Origin: Lunatimonas sp.
GTDB taxonomy: Bacteria; Bacteroidota; Bacteroidia; Cytophagales; Cyclobacteriaceae
Direction of reading: 5' to 3'
Assembly (NCBI RefSeq): GCF_020832325.1
Contig: NZ_JAFIEU010000037.1
Span: 1-64,000, forward strand
Length of the DNA: 64,000 bases
A program made the position numbers and the translations under genes. Position 1 is the stretch's first letter; each line of letters begins with the position of its first letter. Positions 25,084 to 33,689 of the stretch are shown here, one piece after another. The notes beneath the pieces were generated by a model. It was not told where the DNA came from. It searched no databases and saw nothing but the letters and a program-made list of their open reading frames with translations.

Positions 25084-26874
25084 ATGGATATCGAAAACCA
25101 GTTACTTCATCATATATCATCGGCTTTCAAATCACTTTTTGACCACGAAGTGGCTCCGGAAAAACTGGCGCTGCAGCCTACACGGAAAGAATTTGAGGGC
25201 AACTACACCTTTGTGTTGTTCCCCTTTCTCAAGGTAACCCGCCTATCCCCCGAAGAGAGCGGCAAACGCATCGGAGAGTACCTTAAGGAACAGGTAGCGA
25301 TCGTTTCCGATTACAACGTGATCAAGGGGTTTTTAAATATTTCCCTTGAAGAATCGCACTGGATAGAGGTTTTCCAGCGCATCGTCTCCAATCCGGATTT
25401 TGGCCAGCTTGCACCCAACGGCGAGAAGGTCATGGTGGAATACAGCTCCCCCAACACAAATAAACCTTTGCATCTGGGCCACCTTCGCAATAACTTTTTG
25501 GGCTATGCGGTGTCAGAAATCCTCCAGGCCAACGGCTTTGACGTGATCAAGGCCAATCTGGTAAATGACCGCGGCATCCACATCTGCAAGTCCATGGTGG
25601 CCTATCAGAAGCTGAGCAATGGAGAAACACCGGATTCTGCCGGCATCAAGGGCGATCACCTAGCCGGGAAATACTACGTGCTTTTTGACAAAGAATACAA
25701 AAAGCAAATCGAGGAACTTGTGGCGGCCGGTATGGACAAAGAGGAGGCCAAAAAGCAGGCTCCCTGGATGCTGGAAGCACAAGAAATGCTCATCCAATGG
25801 GAAAAAGGAAATGAGGAAGTGGTGAGCCTTTGGAAAACCATGAACGGGTGGGTGTACGAAGGTTTTTCGGCCACCTATCGAACCATGGGGGTGGATTTCG
25901 ATAAAACCTATTACGAGTCGGACACCTACCTGTTGGGCAAGGACATCGTGGCAGAAGGACTGGAGAAAGGCGTTTTCTTCAAAAAACCCAATGGATCGGT
26001 TTGGGTGGATCTGACCGACGAAGGACTGGATGAAAAACTGGTACTCCGTGCCGATGGCACCTCGGTGTATATTACACAGGACATGGGAACCGCCGACCTG
26101 AAATACAAAGACTTTCACATCACACGGTCCGTGTATGTGGTCGGCAACGAACAGGATTATCATTTCGACGTGCTCTTTAAGATCATGCGCAAGCTGGGCC
26201 GTCCCTATGGAGACGGCTTGTACCACCTCTCCTACGGTATGGTAGACCTGCCCTCGGGGAAGATGAAATCGCGTGAAGGCACCGTGGTGGATGCGGACGA
26301 TTTAATGGCTGAGATGGTGGATACCGCCCGGGAACACACCCAAGAGCTGGGTAAAATCGAAGGTTTTTCTGAGGAGGAAGCCGAACAGCTCTATCAAACC
26401 TTGGGAATGGGCGCCCTCAAGTACTTTCTGCTCAAAGTGGACCCCAAAAAGCGCATGCTTTTCAATCCTGCCGAGTCCATCGAATTTCAAGGCAATACGG
26501 GGCCCTTTATTCAATATACCCATGCGCGTATCTCAGCGATCCGTCGAAAAGCCGATCAGATCGGATTAAACTACGGACCGGAAAGCCTGATTGGCCTAGA
26601 CTTTATTGGAGAAACAGAAAAAAACCTGATCATCCTACTACAGGACTACGAAAAAAAATTACAAACCGCCGCCGACGAGTATTCCCCCTCAGTAATTGCC
26701 CAGTACTTATTTGATTTGGCCAAAGAATACAACCGATTTTATGCGGAACTTCCTATATTTAGCGAAACCAAAGGACAGGTCCAGGCCTTCCGAGTAGCTC
26801 TTTCTAACGAAGTCGCCAAAACAATCCGGAAAGGCATGAAGTTATTAGGCATACATGTACCCGAAAAAATGTAA
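25084..26874 (+). CDS. argS: Arginyl-tRNA synthetase
   Basis: Class I aminoacyl-tRNA synthetase that charges tRNA-Arg. The start at 25084 (MDIENQLLHHISSAF) gives the normal N-terminal additional domain; longer frames upstream are not protein-like. NTNKPLHLGHLRNN holds the HIGH motif as His130-Leu-Gly-His133, and KMKSREG, close to residue 395, is the KMSK-like loop. The C-terminal helical anticodon-binding domain ends with VAKTIRKGMKLLGI and the usual PEKM. 596 residues. Glutathione peroxidase starts 3 bases after its stop, so they are cotranscribed. Confidence 0.96.
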   Translation: MDIENQLLHHISSAFKSLFDHEVAPEKLALQPTRKEFEGNYTFVLFPFLKVTRLSPEESGKRIGEYLKEQVAIVSDYNVIKGFLNISLEESHWIEVFQRIVSNPDFGQLAPNGEKVMVEYSSPNTNKPLHLGHLRNNFLGYAVSEILQANGFDVIKANLVNDRGIHICKSMVAYQKLSNGETPDSAGIKGDHLAGKYYVLFDKEYKKQIEELVAAGMDKEEAKKQAPWMLEAQEMLIQWEKGNEEVVSLWKTMNGWVYEGFSATYRTMGVDFDKTYYESDTYLLGKDIVAEGLEKGVFFKKPNGSVWVDLTDEGLDEKLVLRADGTSVYITQDMGTADLKYKDFHITRSVYVVGNEQDYHFDVLFKIMRKLGRPYGDGLYHLSYGMVDLPSGKMKSREGTVVDADDLMAEMVDTAREHTQELGKIEGFSEEEAEQLYQTLGMGALKYFLLKVDPKKRMLFNPAESIEFQGNTGPFIQYTHARISAIRRKADQIGLNYGPESLIGLDFIGETEKNLIILLQDYEKKLQTAADEYSPSVIAQYLFDLAKEYNRFYAELPIFSETKGQVQAFRVALSNEVAKTIRKGMKLLGIHVPEKM

Positions 26875-26876
26875 CT

Positions 26877-27455
26877 ATGAACACACTCTTTATCTCATTT
26901 ACTACCTTGGCTGTAGCCTTGGTCGTGGGCTTGACTCCTGCCCCAAACGACGCAAACCATCCAGAAAACACCCCTATGGAAAAGTCCATTTACGATTTTA
27001 AGCTGAAAGACATAGATGGAAACGATGTCGACTTCTCCAGTTACAAAGGCAAAAAGCTATTGCTGGTCAATGTGGCTTCTAAATGCGGCTACACCCCCCA
27101 ATATGCAGACTTGCAGGAACTGAATGAAAAATACGGTGACAAAGTAACCATACTGGCTTTTCCAGCCAATAATTTTGGCGGACAGGAACCCGGAACACAC
27201 GAAGATATCAAGTCTTTCTGTACCGAAAATTATGGAGTAACCTTTCAGCTTTTCGAGAAGATCTCGGTAAAGGGAGTAGACAAGCATCCGCTCTACCGAT
27301 GGCTTTCCGATAAAAACCTGAATGGATGGAACAATGCAGAACCATCTTGGAATTTCTGCAAGTATTTCGTAAACGAAAAAGGAGAATTGGTCAAATTCTT
27401 CCCTTCCTCCACCAAGCCTATGGATGCGGAAATTCTGGCATTGATCAATGCATAG
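26877..27455 (+). CDS. Glutathione peroxidase family protein, exported
   Basis: Thiol peroxidase of the glutathione-peroxidase fold; the bacterial cysteine forms mostly use thioredoxin. Residues 1-22 are hydrophobic and resemble a signal peptide, suggesting a periplasmic location; an internal Met at 34 would give a cytosolic form starting at the domain. The domain shows NVASKCGYTPQY with peroxidatic Cys70, FPANNFGGQEPG with the catalytic Gln, and WNFCKYFV with the catalytic Trp and Asn. 192 residues. It is fused in transcription to argS and followed by a terminator-like hairpin at 27481. Confidence 0.9.
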   Translation: MNTLFISFTTLAVALVVGLTPAPNDANHPENTPMEKSIYDFKLKDIDGNDVDFSSYKGKKLLLVNVASKCGYTPQYADLQELNEKYGDKVTILAFPANNFGGQEPGTHEDIKSFCTENYGVTFQLFEKISVKGVDKHPLYRWLSDKNLNGWNNAEPSWNFCKYFVNEKGELVKFFPSSTKPMDAEILALINA

Positions 27456-27480
27456 AGATTCGGTCACATGATGCTAAGCG

Positions 27481-27516
27481 CCCAAGGCCGTTCACGGCTT
27501 TGGGTGTTGATTTTTA
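27481..27516 (+). terminator. Terminator-like hairpin after glutathione peroxidase
   Basis: CCCAAGGCCG (27481-27490) pairs with CGGCTTTGGG (27495-27504) with one wobble, loop TTCA, followed six bases later by TTTTT. It separates the argS unit from menA. Confidence 0.6.
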
Positions 27517-27574
27517 TGGTTAGTGCCTCCATGAATACCTCAAAAATGAAGTACCACCCAGCATTTCTCCCGAT

Positions 27575-28486
27575 TTGGAAATCACGTTAACCTCAAAGAA
27601 ACAGGCATGGCTGCATGCCTTTCGGCTTAGAACCCTTCCTTTGGCCTTGTCGAGCATCTTTCTTGGCAGCATACTTGCTGCGGGAGACGGTACTTTGCGC
27701 TGGGAAGTCCTGCTGTTGGCTTCGCTTACCACGGTTTTGCTCCAGGTACTATCCAACTTGGCCAATGATTACGGTGACAGTGTACATGGTGCCGACCATG
27801 CGGACCGCCAAGGACCCGTACGGGCGGTGCAGTCTGGTGTGATCAGTCCTGCTGAAATGAAACAGGCCATGATACTCTGCGGAGTATTATCGCTGATTTG
27901 TGGGGTGTGGTTGCTCTACGTGGCTTTTGAGGACCTGATCGTGTTTTTGGGTTTTTTAGCTCTGGGACTGCTCGCCATTTTCGCCGCCATCAATTACACC
28001 ACTGGCAAAAACCCCTATGGCTACATGGGCTTGGGCGACCTGTCTGTTTTCCTTTTTTTTGGCCTAAGCGGTGTATTGGGCACGTACTTTTTACACAGTG
28101 GCACGTTTAACCCCTGGATACTTCTTCCAGCCTGTTCGCTTGGTTTCTTTTCCATGGCGGTATTAAACATAAATAATATTCGGGATATTGAATCCGACCG
28201 TGTCGCCGGCAAAAAATCCATTCCCGTTCGTATTGGGAGAGTGGCGGCTGTACGGTACAATTGGCTATTGATTATCGGTGGGAATCTAAGCATGGCTGTC
28301 TTTCTGCTCTCTGGGAAATCACTTGGGGGATTCACCTTCCTCCTAGTGCTGCCCTTGATGTGGGTGGTGGGCCGTGGCGTTCATCGGGCCGAATCGGCTG
28401 TCAATACCGACCCCTATTTAAAAAAAATGGCCCTCAGTACCTTGCTGTGGGTGATCGCATTTGGGATTGGTCACTTGTTTTTCTAA
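27575..28486 (+). CDS. menA: 1,4-dihydroxy-2-naphthoate polyprenyltransferase
   Basis: UbiA-family membrane enzyme that prenylates 1,4-dihydroxy-2-naphthoate in menaquinone synthesis. The N-terminus WLHAFRLRTLPLALSSIFLG is typical of MenA; the first Asp-rich motif is in NLANDYGDSVHGAD and the second in NNIRDIESDRVAGK. About eight membrane helices follow. The start is set at a TTG (27575), because ATGs at 27531 and 27546 are out of frame and the next in-frame ATG lies inside the protein. 303 residues. No other men genes are in the window. Confidence 0.92.
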   Translation: MEITLTSKKQAWLHAFRLRTLPLALSSIFLGSILAAGDGTLRWEVLLLASLTTVLLQVLSNLANDYGDSVHGADHADRQGPVRAVQSGVISPAEMKQAMILCGVLSLICGVWLLYVAFEDLIVFLGFLALGLLAIFAAINYTTGKNPYGYMGLGDLSVFLFFGLSGVLGTYFLHSGTFNPWILLPACSLGFFSMAVLNINNIRDIESDRVAGKKSIPVRIGRVAAVRYNWLLIIGGNLSMAVFLLSGKSLGGFTFLLVLPLMWVVGRGVHRAESAVNTDPYLKKMALSTLLWVIAFGIGHLFF

Positions 28487-28661
28487 AACTATTCCTTCCA
28501 ACCGTTACGGATTTTAAGTAGTTTTTTGTAGCTTACTGCATCAAAATAAACCGTGGATAACAGATTAATTCCCGTATCCCGTAACGTTCAAATTCGGTCG
28601 TGATTGTTTCACCATTATCGGTCTGTGGATGGACCTTACTTAAAAAAACAACTAAAAACAT

Positions 28662-29510
28662 ATGAAAAGCATACTGGTTCCCTACGATTTTTCCCAAGAG
28701 GCAGAATACGCCTTTGAGTTGGCACAAGAGCTTGCTTCAAAGGCCGCCTGCAAACTGAAACTAGTACACGTTGTCGAAATACCCACCACCCAACATTTTA
28801 ACACCATTGGGGAAGTAAACTTGGAAGAGAATTACGTAGACAAGATCTTCATGGCCGAAATGGTAGACAAACGCAAGGCACAGATGAAGGCATTGGAAGA
28901 ACTACACGCCGTTAAGCCTTATCAGTTTAGCACCAAAATTTCTTTTGGAAATCCCTACGCAGGTATCGCTTCTGAAATTACCGAGATCAAGGCCGATCTG
29001 GTAGTGATGGGGTCCAAGGGCTCGAGCGGCCTGGAGGAACTCCTGATTGGTTCGAATACCGAGAAAGTAGTACGACACTCCAAGTGCCCTGTCATCACAG
29101 TAAAACAGCCCACCAAAGCCGAGGACATCAAAAATATAGTGTTTGCCAGTGATTTTAGTGAAAACAGCAAAAAAGTCATTCGGGAACTAAAGGACCTTCA
29201 AAGCCTATTGGGTGCCGAACTCAGTCTGGTTAAGATCAATACCCCCAATTCCTTTGAAAACACGCTGGTATCCAAAAAGAATATGCAAGCCTTTATCAAG
29301 GCAAACGAGCTAACCAACGTAAAAGTAGAAATATTCAATTCGGGTAGCGAGGAAGAGGGGATTTTGGAATATGCAGACGACGTAGACGCAGACATGATCG
29401 CCATGGCTACACACGGGCGAACAGGCCTCATGCATCTATTGGGGGGCAGCATAGCCGAAGACGTGGTAAATGCCGCCATCCGGCCGGTTTGGACGATGAA
29501 ATTTAAATAA
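28662..29510 (+). CDS. Tandem universal stress protein (UspA)
   Basis: Cytoplasmic protein made of two UspA domains (about 1-145 and 146-282), each an alpha/beta nucleotide-binding fold. Domain 1 starts KSILVPYDFSQEAEYAFELA and carries VVMGSKGSSGLEELLIGS, then VVRHSKCPVITV; domain 2 starts NIVFASDFSENSKK and carries MATHGRTGLMHLLGGSIAED. The Gly-x2-Gly-x9-Gly-Ser/Thr ATP loop is preserved in both domains, so it probably binds ATP. The SUI1 gene begins 7 bases later, so the two are likely cotranscribed. Confidence 0.93.
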   Translation: MKSILVPYDFSQEAEYAFELAQELASKAACKLKLVHVVEIPTTQHFNTIGEVNLEENYVDKIFMAEMVDKRKAQMKALEELHAVKPYQFSTKISFGNPYAGIASEITEIKADLVVMGSKGSSGLEELLIGSNTEKVVRHSKCPVITVKQPTKAEDIKNIVFASDFSENSKKVIRELKDLQSLLGAELSLVKINTPNSFENTLVSKKNMQAFIKANELTNVKVEIFNSGSEEEGILEYADDVDADMIAMATHGRTGLMHLLGGSIAEDVVNAAIRPVWTMKFK

Positions 29511-29516
29511 GGCAGC

Positions 29517-29873
29517 ATGGGCAAAAAAAAATCCAACGACTGGAAGAAGCGGGACGGAGTGGTTTATTCCACCTCGGAGGATTTTGACTTCGATGACAAC
29601 AAAGACGGCGATGGAGTAACCCTTCCCCCTCAGCAGCAGCGTCTGCATATCCAATTGGACAAAAAAGCACGCGGTGGCAAGCAGGTCACCCTCGTAACCG
29701 GCTTTGAAGGTATTGAGGAAGATTTAAAAGCACTGGGAAAGGCCATCAAGATCAAATGTGGGGTCGGTGGAAACGTTAAAGACGGAGAAATTCTGATACA
29801 GGGTGATTTTCGCGACAAGATCTTGGATTTTCTAACAGCGGAAGGATACAAGGTAAAAAAAGTGGGAGGCTAG
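29517..29873 (+). CDS. SUI1/eIF1-like translation factor (YciH family)
   Basis: Small homologue of eukaryotic initiation factor 1, thought to influence start-codon selection; its bacterial role is poorly defined. The 118 residues have a charged N-terminal tail (1-45), then the SUI1 domain with RLHIQLDKKARGGKQVTLV, KALGKAIKIKCGVGG and the terminal GEILIQGDFRDKILDFL, the motif order of the YciH/SUI1 family. It follows the universal stress gene by 7 bases. Confidence 0.92.
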   Translation: MGKKKSNDWKKRDGVVYSTSEDFDFDDNKDGDGVTLPPQQQRLHIQLDKKARGGKQVTLVTGFEGIEEDLKALGKAIKIKCGVGGNVKDGEILIQGDFRDKILDFLTAEGYKVKKVGG

Positions 29874-29904
29874 CAGACGTGCAGGCGATCGTGGAATTTC
29901 CAGT

Positions 29905-31143
29905 ATGAGGATTCTTTTTATTTACACCGCTTTTGCAGGGCACGTGTACCGCACTTTTCGCCTAGCCAAACAACTGATTTCAGAGGGCCACGAAGTAAAT
30001 TATATCCTACTGGCTAAAAAACCACCGAATTGGAAACTACCCGGTGCCACGGTACAGGTACTTGGGATTTTTCCTATGTACACGGCTTTTAGAAACTATC
30101 CAGCACAAAAAACTATCAACGACGTGCTATCGGAAGTGGCCACATGTCGCTCGGTCCTGCTCGATGCCATAAATGCTTTCGCACCAAATAAACTATTTGT
30201 CGATGAATTTTGCAGCATCGAGCTTCATTGCCTAATACCAGCAGGTTTTGCCGATCAAATCGAAGTGCATACACCATTTCTCCCTTCGATTCCAAACTCT
30301 GGCTTTCCACCCCAAGATAGGTACGGCATGCCTGGTCCTGAGGCTACCGTTTTATGGTCCAAACACATAGAGGAACAAGGAGAGTCTATTTCGGCGTCTC
30401 AAAAGCTCATTCATGCACTTTTCAGCGAGCATATAGTCGAATTGGGACATCGGATTTGGACGTTCAATAAACTGCACCCGGCAGTATCAGGCATTAAAAA
30501 AATCTACCTGCACGATGCTTCTTTTGACTTTGGTGGACAACCCCTCAAACCTTGGGAGCACTATGGAGGACCATCCATCGACCTTTCGAGACCAGAAGAT
30601 GTGGCGCCTCTACTTTCAAACATGGTGGCACATCATCTGGGAAAAAACCCCGAAAACAAACTGATCACTGTATCGTTTGGGACGGTGATAAAGGATTTGG
30701 TTAGTGATGATTCCCTGGTCAAATTTTTCGATTCACTGAATGCCCTAGCGGAAAAATTTAAACGTATTCTTTTTATTGCAAAACTACCCGTCCCCATCGC
30801 TTCAAGAGTAAAAAAGACGGCAGTTAATCTCATTTTTATGAAATCGTTGCCTCAACTTTTCTTGGTAAAGCAATCGAGTCTGTTAATCACCCATGGCGGT
30901 GGAGGAGCGGTATACGAAGCGTTAGCACTGGGAATACCCCTGCTGGTAATACCGCCTAAGAACGTCTTTGATTATCCAGGAAATGCCGCTAGGGTGGTCT
31001 ACCATCAAGTGGGTCTATCTCTTTCCTCTCAAAGTTCTTTGGAGGCTATCAATCAGGCATTAGAAGAGTTGCTTGCAAACAAAAAGTACACCAGAAATGC
31101 TCAAAAATGGGCAAAGAAACTGGCTTTTGAAAGGATTGTATGA
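29905..31143 (+). CDS. UGT/MGT-like glycosyltransferase (GT-B fold)
   Basis: Cytoplasmic GT-B glycosyltransferase, probably family GT1: transfers a sugar from a nucleotide donor to a small acceptor. N-terminal acceptor domain starts MRILFIYTAFAGHVYRTFRLA; the C-terminal donor domain contains LITVSFGTVIKD and the donor-binding HGGGGAVYEALALGIPLLVIPP, matching the MGT/UGT signature loop. 412 residues. Its end is 27 bases from the end of the convergent FkbM methyltransferase, and its GC and codon use are lower than in flanking housekeeping genes. Together with FkbM and the small peptide gene it may form a tailoring group, but the acceptor is unknown. Confidence 0.85.
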   Translation: MRILFIYTAFAGHVYRTFRLAKQLISEGHEVNYILLAKKPPNWKLPGATVQVLGIFPMYTAFRNYPAQKTINDVLSEVATCRSVLLDAINAFAPNKLFVDEFCSIELHCLIPAGFADQIEVHTPFLPSIPNSGFPPQDRYGMPGPEATVLWSKHIEEQGESISASQKLIHALFSEHIVELGHRIWTFNKLHPAVSGIKKIYLHDASFDFGGQPLKPWEHYGGPSIDLSRPEDVAPLLSNMVAHHLGKNPENKLITVSFGTVIKDLVSDDSLVKFFDSLNALAEKFKRILFIAKLPVPIASRVKKTAVNLIFMKSLPQLFLVKQSSLLITHGGGGAVYEALALGIPLLVIPPKNVFDYPGNAARVVYHQVGLSLSSQSSLEAINQALEELLANKKYTRNAQKWAKKLAFERIV

Positions 31144-31169
31144 ACTTTGTATTCCTCAAACCATACTTT

Positions 31170-31832
31170 CTACGGAATCCTTTTATTTACAATTGTGGTA
31201 ACGTTGCCTCTCGTATAGAAATTGAATACACCAAACACCTCTACGATCGCCTTAAAGAACGCCTGGCCACAGCCCGGGAAGCGGCGGTCGTGAAGTTCTA
31301 TCTGAAGAATCTTCACTCGTTTGAGCCAATTTTGGTAATCTCTGGAAAAAAGCATCCGCTCTGCACCTTCAATATCCACTTTGAGCAAATCGATGCGTTT
31401 CAGTTGGTATTTGGTTACGATCCAATCCATTGATACCGCTTGGACATTGCCTGAGACTAAATTTTCTTCCGAATAAATAGTGAAGGGATATCCATGGGGA
31501 TTCTTTAGTTCAAGCGTGACCGCCGAATGCCAAATCCCGGCTTGCTCAAGGTAGATTCCGTTGTATGGATTGGTATTCTTTCTCAGCAATTCAAAATTGG
31601 CTGGATCGGGCTCTACGCAGATAACTTGGGCTTCCGGATGCTCCCGTTTAGTGAATAAAGTATACAGACCAATATTTGCTCCCAAATCCACAACTGTCTG
31701 AATAGGGTACTTTACCGGCAATTTATAGGCCTCTTCCTCAAAGATCTCTTTGTATACCCACCTATCCGAGAACCTCCCGTCCCGTAGATTCACGGGGTAA
31801 CAAAGTTCTAATGGACTTTCCTGAATTATCAA
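31170..31832 (-). CDS. FkbM family SAM-dependent methyltransferase
   Basis: O-methyltransferase of the FkbM family, members of which modify polyketides, sugars and other small molecules or glycans. The 220 residues have the SAM-binding VVDLGANIGLYTLF, acidic loop CVEPDPANFELL and LLKVDIEGAERML, the FkbM hallmark after motif IV. No signal peptide. On the minus strand it lies 88 bases downstream of a 34-residue peptide gene (31921-32025), with only a weak 4-bp hairpin (31898-31913) and short T-run between, so cotranscription with the peptide is plausible. Confidence 0.88.
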   Translation of the reverse strand: MIIQESPLELCYPVNLRDGRFSDRWVYKEIFEEEAYKLPVKYPIQTVVDLGANIGLYTLFTKREHPEAQVICVEPDPANFELLRKNTNPYNGIYLEQAGIWHSAVTLELKNPHGYPFTIYSEENLVSGNVQAVSMDWIVTKYQLKRIDLLKVDIEGAERMLFSRDYQNWLKRVKILQIELHDRRFPGCGQAFFKAIVEVFGVFNFYTRGNVTTIVNKRIP

Positions 31833-31920
31833 TGTTAACGTTTAGAAAGCAAATGGAAAACCACACAAAAATAACCCCTATGCTAATTTTTTAAAAACGT
31901 GCACCAAATCACGCTATTTG

Positions 31921-32025
31921 TTAAGAAGGACCATCGTAAAAACCACCTTCGTAGGAGCCAGCCATATACCCTGACTCGACGGTTGCCTCTTCCATCTTTG
32001 GTTCAATCCATGTTTTCTTTTTCAT
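31921..32025 (-). CDS. Small peptide (34 aa), RiPP-precursor-like
   Basis: Unannotated-size ORF: starts MKKKTWIEPKMEEATVESG and ends with a Gly/Tyr-rich tail (GYMAGSYEGGFYDGPS). The lysine-rich start with a W-x-x-P-x-M segment resembles leader motifs recognised by PqqD-like (RRE) domains in several ribosomal peptide classes (lasso leaders have Y-x-x-P-x-L), and the tail looks like a core. Many Bacteroidota carry similar MKK-x-x-x-x-P peptides of unknown role. A -7 promoter box lies 43 bases upstream on the same strand, and an FkbM methyltransferase gene follows. No peptide cyclase, protease or RRE gene is in the window, so modification is unproven. In the 31833-32158 gap I see nothing else of note. 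Confidence 0.55.
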   Translation of the reverse strand: MKKKTWIEPKMEEATVESGYMAGSYEGGFYDGPS

Positions 32026-32067
32026 TTTTTTAGCTGATAGAGTGTTTACAGATTTAAATTTCCAGTA

Positions 32068-32075
32068 CAAAAATA
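32068..32075 (-). promoter_or_regulatory. Putative -7 box of the small peptide gene
   Basis: Minus strand TATTTTTG matches TAnnTTTG, 43 bases before the peptide start. The nearest TTTG upstream is 28 bases away, wider than usual. Confidence 0.4.
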
Positions 32076-32158
32076 GAAGATTTACGGTAGGAAGCTAATT
32101 TACCAAATAAAAAGTTGAAAATTATCCCTAACCCACACCACTTCAAGCCATTGAGACC

Positions 32159-33601
32159 CTAAAACACCCACCTAACCAACGACAGCGAAACCAACCAAAG
32201 CACCAATACCGCGACCAAATTTAACCAGATACCCACTTTCATCATCTCCTTAATCGAAATCAACCCGCTTGAAAACAGGATGGCATTGGGAGGCGTAGAA
32301 ATGGGAAGCATAAAGGCAAAACTAGAAGCCATGGTAATGGGAATCACAAAGGGCAAAACCTCCTCCCCCATCCCATCGGCTATCCCAAAAACAACCGGAA
32401 GAAAAATCGTAACCAAGGCCACGTTGCTCATCAGCTCGGTTAAAAAAAGGCACACGAGGATCAACCCCAGAATCAGCCACGCCAGGGATATGGTAGAGGT
32501 TCCGGCCACATAAGCCCCTATCGCCTGAATAATACCTGCAGCCTCCATTCCCTTGGCCAAACTCATGCCTCCGCCAAAAAGCAACAAAATACCCCAGGGC
32601 AACTCCTTCATACTTTTCCAATCCAGCAGCTTGGCGTCCGTCCCAACGCCGGCAGGCACCAAAAACATGCAGATTCCACCCGTCATGGCGATGATGGTGT
32701 CGTTTAGCAGGTTCGTTTGAAACAGCAAATTGAGCGGTTCTCGCAAAATCCAACACAATGCCGTACCCACCAATACGAGGGAAACCCTCACCTCCGCTTT
32801 GGAAATGGGGCCCAAGTCCCGCAACTGATCCTGAATGACCTGATCTGACCCAGCGATCTGACCCAGGCGATTGGGATACAATACGCGCACCAAAAAAACA
32901 TACATGATGAGCAACATCACTCCCCCCACCGGCAATCCAATCAACAGCCAGCGATTAAAATCCAAGCTAACACCGTAGAACTGCTGCATCAAACCCACCA
33001 ATACCACGTTTGGTGGAGTGCCGATCAAGGTAATCACACCACCGATATTGGCAGCATAGGCGATGCCTAGCATCAACGTGAAGGAAAAATGAACAAACCC
33101 TTGGTGGTGGACCATATCCCGGTTCGCTGCAAGAATCAACTGCACAATGGACATCGCGATAGGCAACATCATCACCGCAGTGGCAGTATTACTAATCCAC
33201 ATGCTCAAAAAAGCGGTTGCGAGGTAAAATCCACCGATTATACCGTTTGCTTTGGTTCCGGTGACACGGATCAGGTTAAGGGCAATGCGCTGATGCAGCT
33301 TGTTTTTCTCCATCGCCAAGGCAATGATAAAACCACCCATAAACAGGTAAATCACCGGATCCGCATAGGGCAAGGTAGCCCCTTTCATATCAAAAATACC
33401 CATTAAAGGGAAAATTACGATCGGAAGCAGCGCCGTGACGGGAATGGGTACCGCCTCAGAAACCCACCAAATGACCATCCATGCGGCGAGTGCCATTACC
33501 TTCATTCCATCGGTGAGCTCCAATAGCCCGAGGGAAGAAATAAGCCAAAAAACTCCAAAAACAATCGGGCCCAACCAGATACCGACGTGGCGTACATACA
33601 T
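32159..33601 (-). CDS. DASS (SLC13) family sodium:dicarboxylate/sulfate symporter
   Basis: Inner-membrane sodium-coupled anion carrier; the family imports succinate, malate, citrate or sulfate. The 480 residues form about 11 membrane helices with the two DASS signature motifs: WISNTATAVMMLPI (SNT motif 1) and ELMSNVALVTIFLP (SNV in the second repeat), plus GTPPN and STPPNAIL loops that bind substrate and sodium. The specific substrate is not readable. It lies 88 bases downstream of the cytochrome/LRR gene on the same strand and may be read through from that operon. With five sulfatases in the window, sulfate is a possible substrate, but a carboxylate is as likely. Confidence 0.9.
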   Translation of the reverse strand: MYVRHVGIWLGPIVFGVFWLISSLGLLELTDGMKVMALAAWMVIWWVSEAVPIPVTALLPIVIFPLMGIFDMKGATLPYADPVIYLFMGGFIIALAMEKNKLHQRIALNLIRVTGTKANGIIGGFYLATAFLSMWISNTATAVMMLPIAMSIVQLILAANRDMVHHQGFVHFSFTLMLGIAYAANIGGVITLIGTPPNVVLVGLMQQFYGVSLDFNRWLLIGLPVGGVMLLIMYVFLVRVLYPNRLGQIAGSDQVIQDQLRDLGPISKAEVRVSLVLVGTALCWILREPLNLLFQTNLLNDTIIAMTGGICMFLVPAGVGTDAKLLDWKSMKELPWGILLLFGGGMSLAKGMEAAGIIQAIGAYVAGTSTISLAWLILGLILVCLFLTELMSNVALVTIFLPVVFGIADGMGEEVLPFVIPITMASSFAFMLPISTPPNAILFSSGLISIKEMMKVGIWLNLVAVLVLWLVSLSLVRWVF

Positions 33602-33689
33602 CGTTTAAACGTCTAAGGTTCGACCATTCCTTGAATTAGGTCACTATTTACCCAAACCTCTGCCATACCCTTGCCATTCTACAAAGCAA

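Noticed and set aside
25660-26226. 188-codon minus-strand frame in argS
   Set aside because: Antisense shadow of a well-conserved synthetase.
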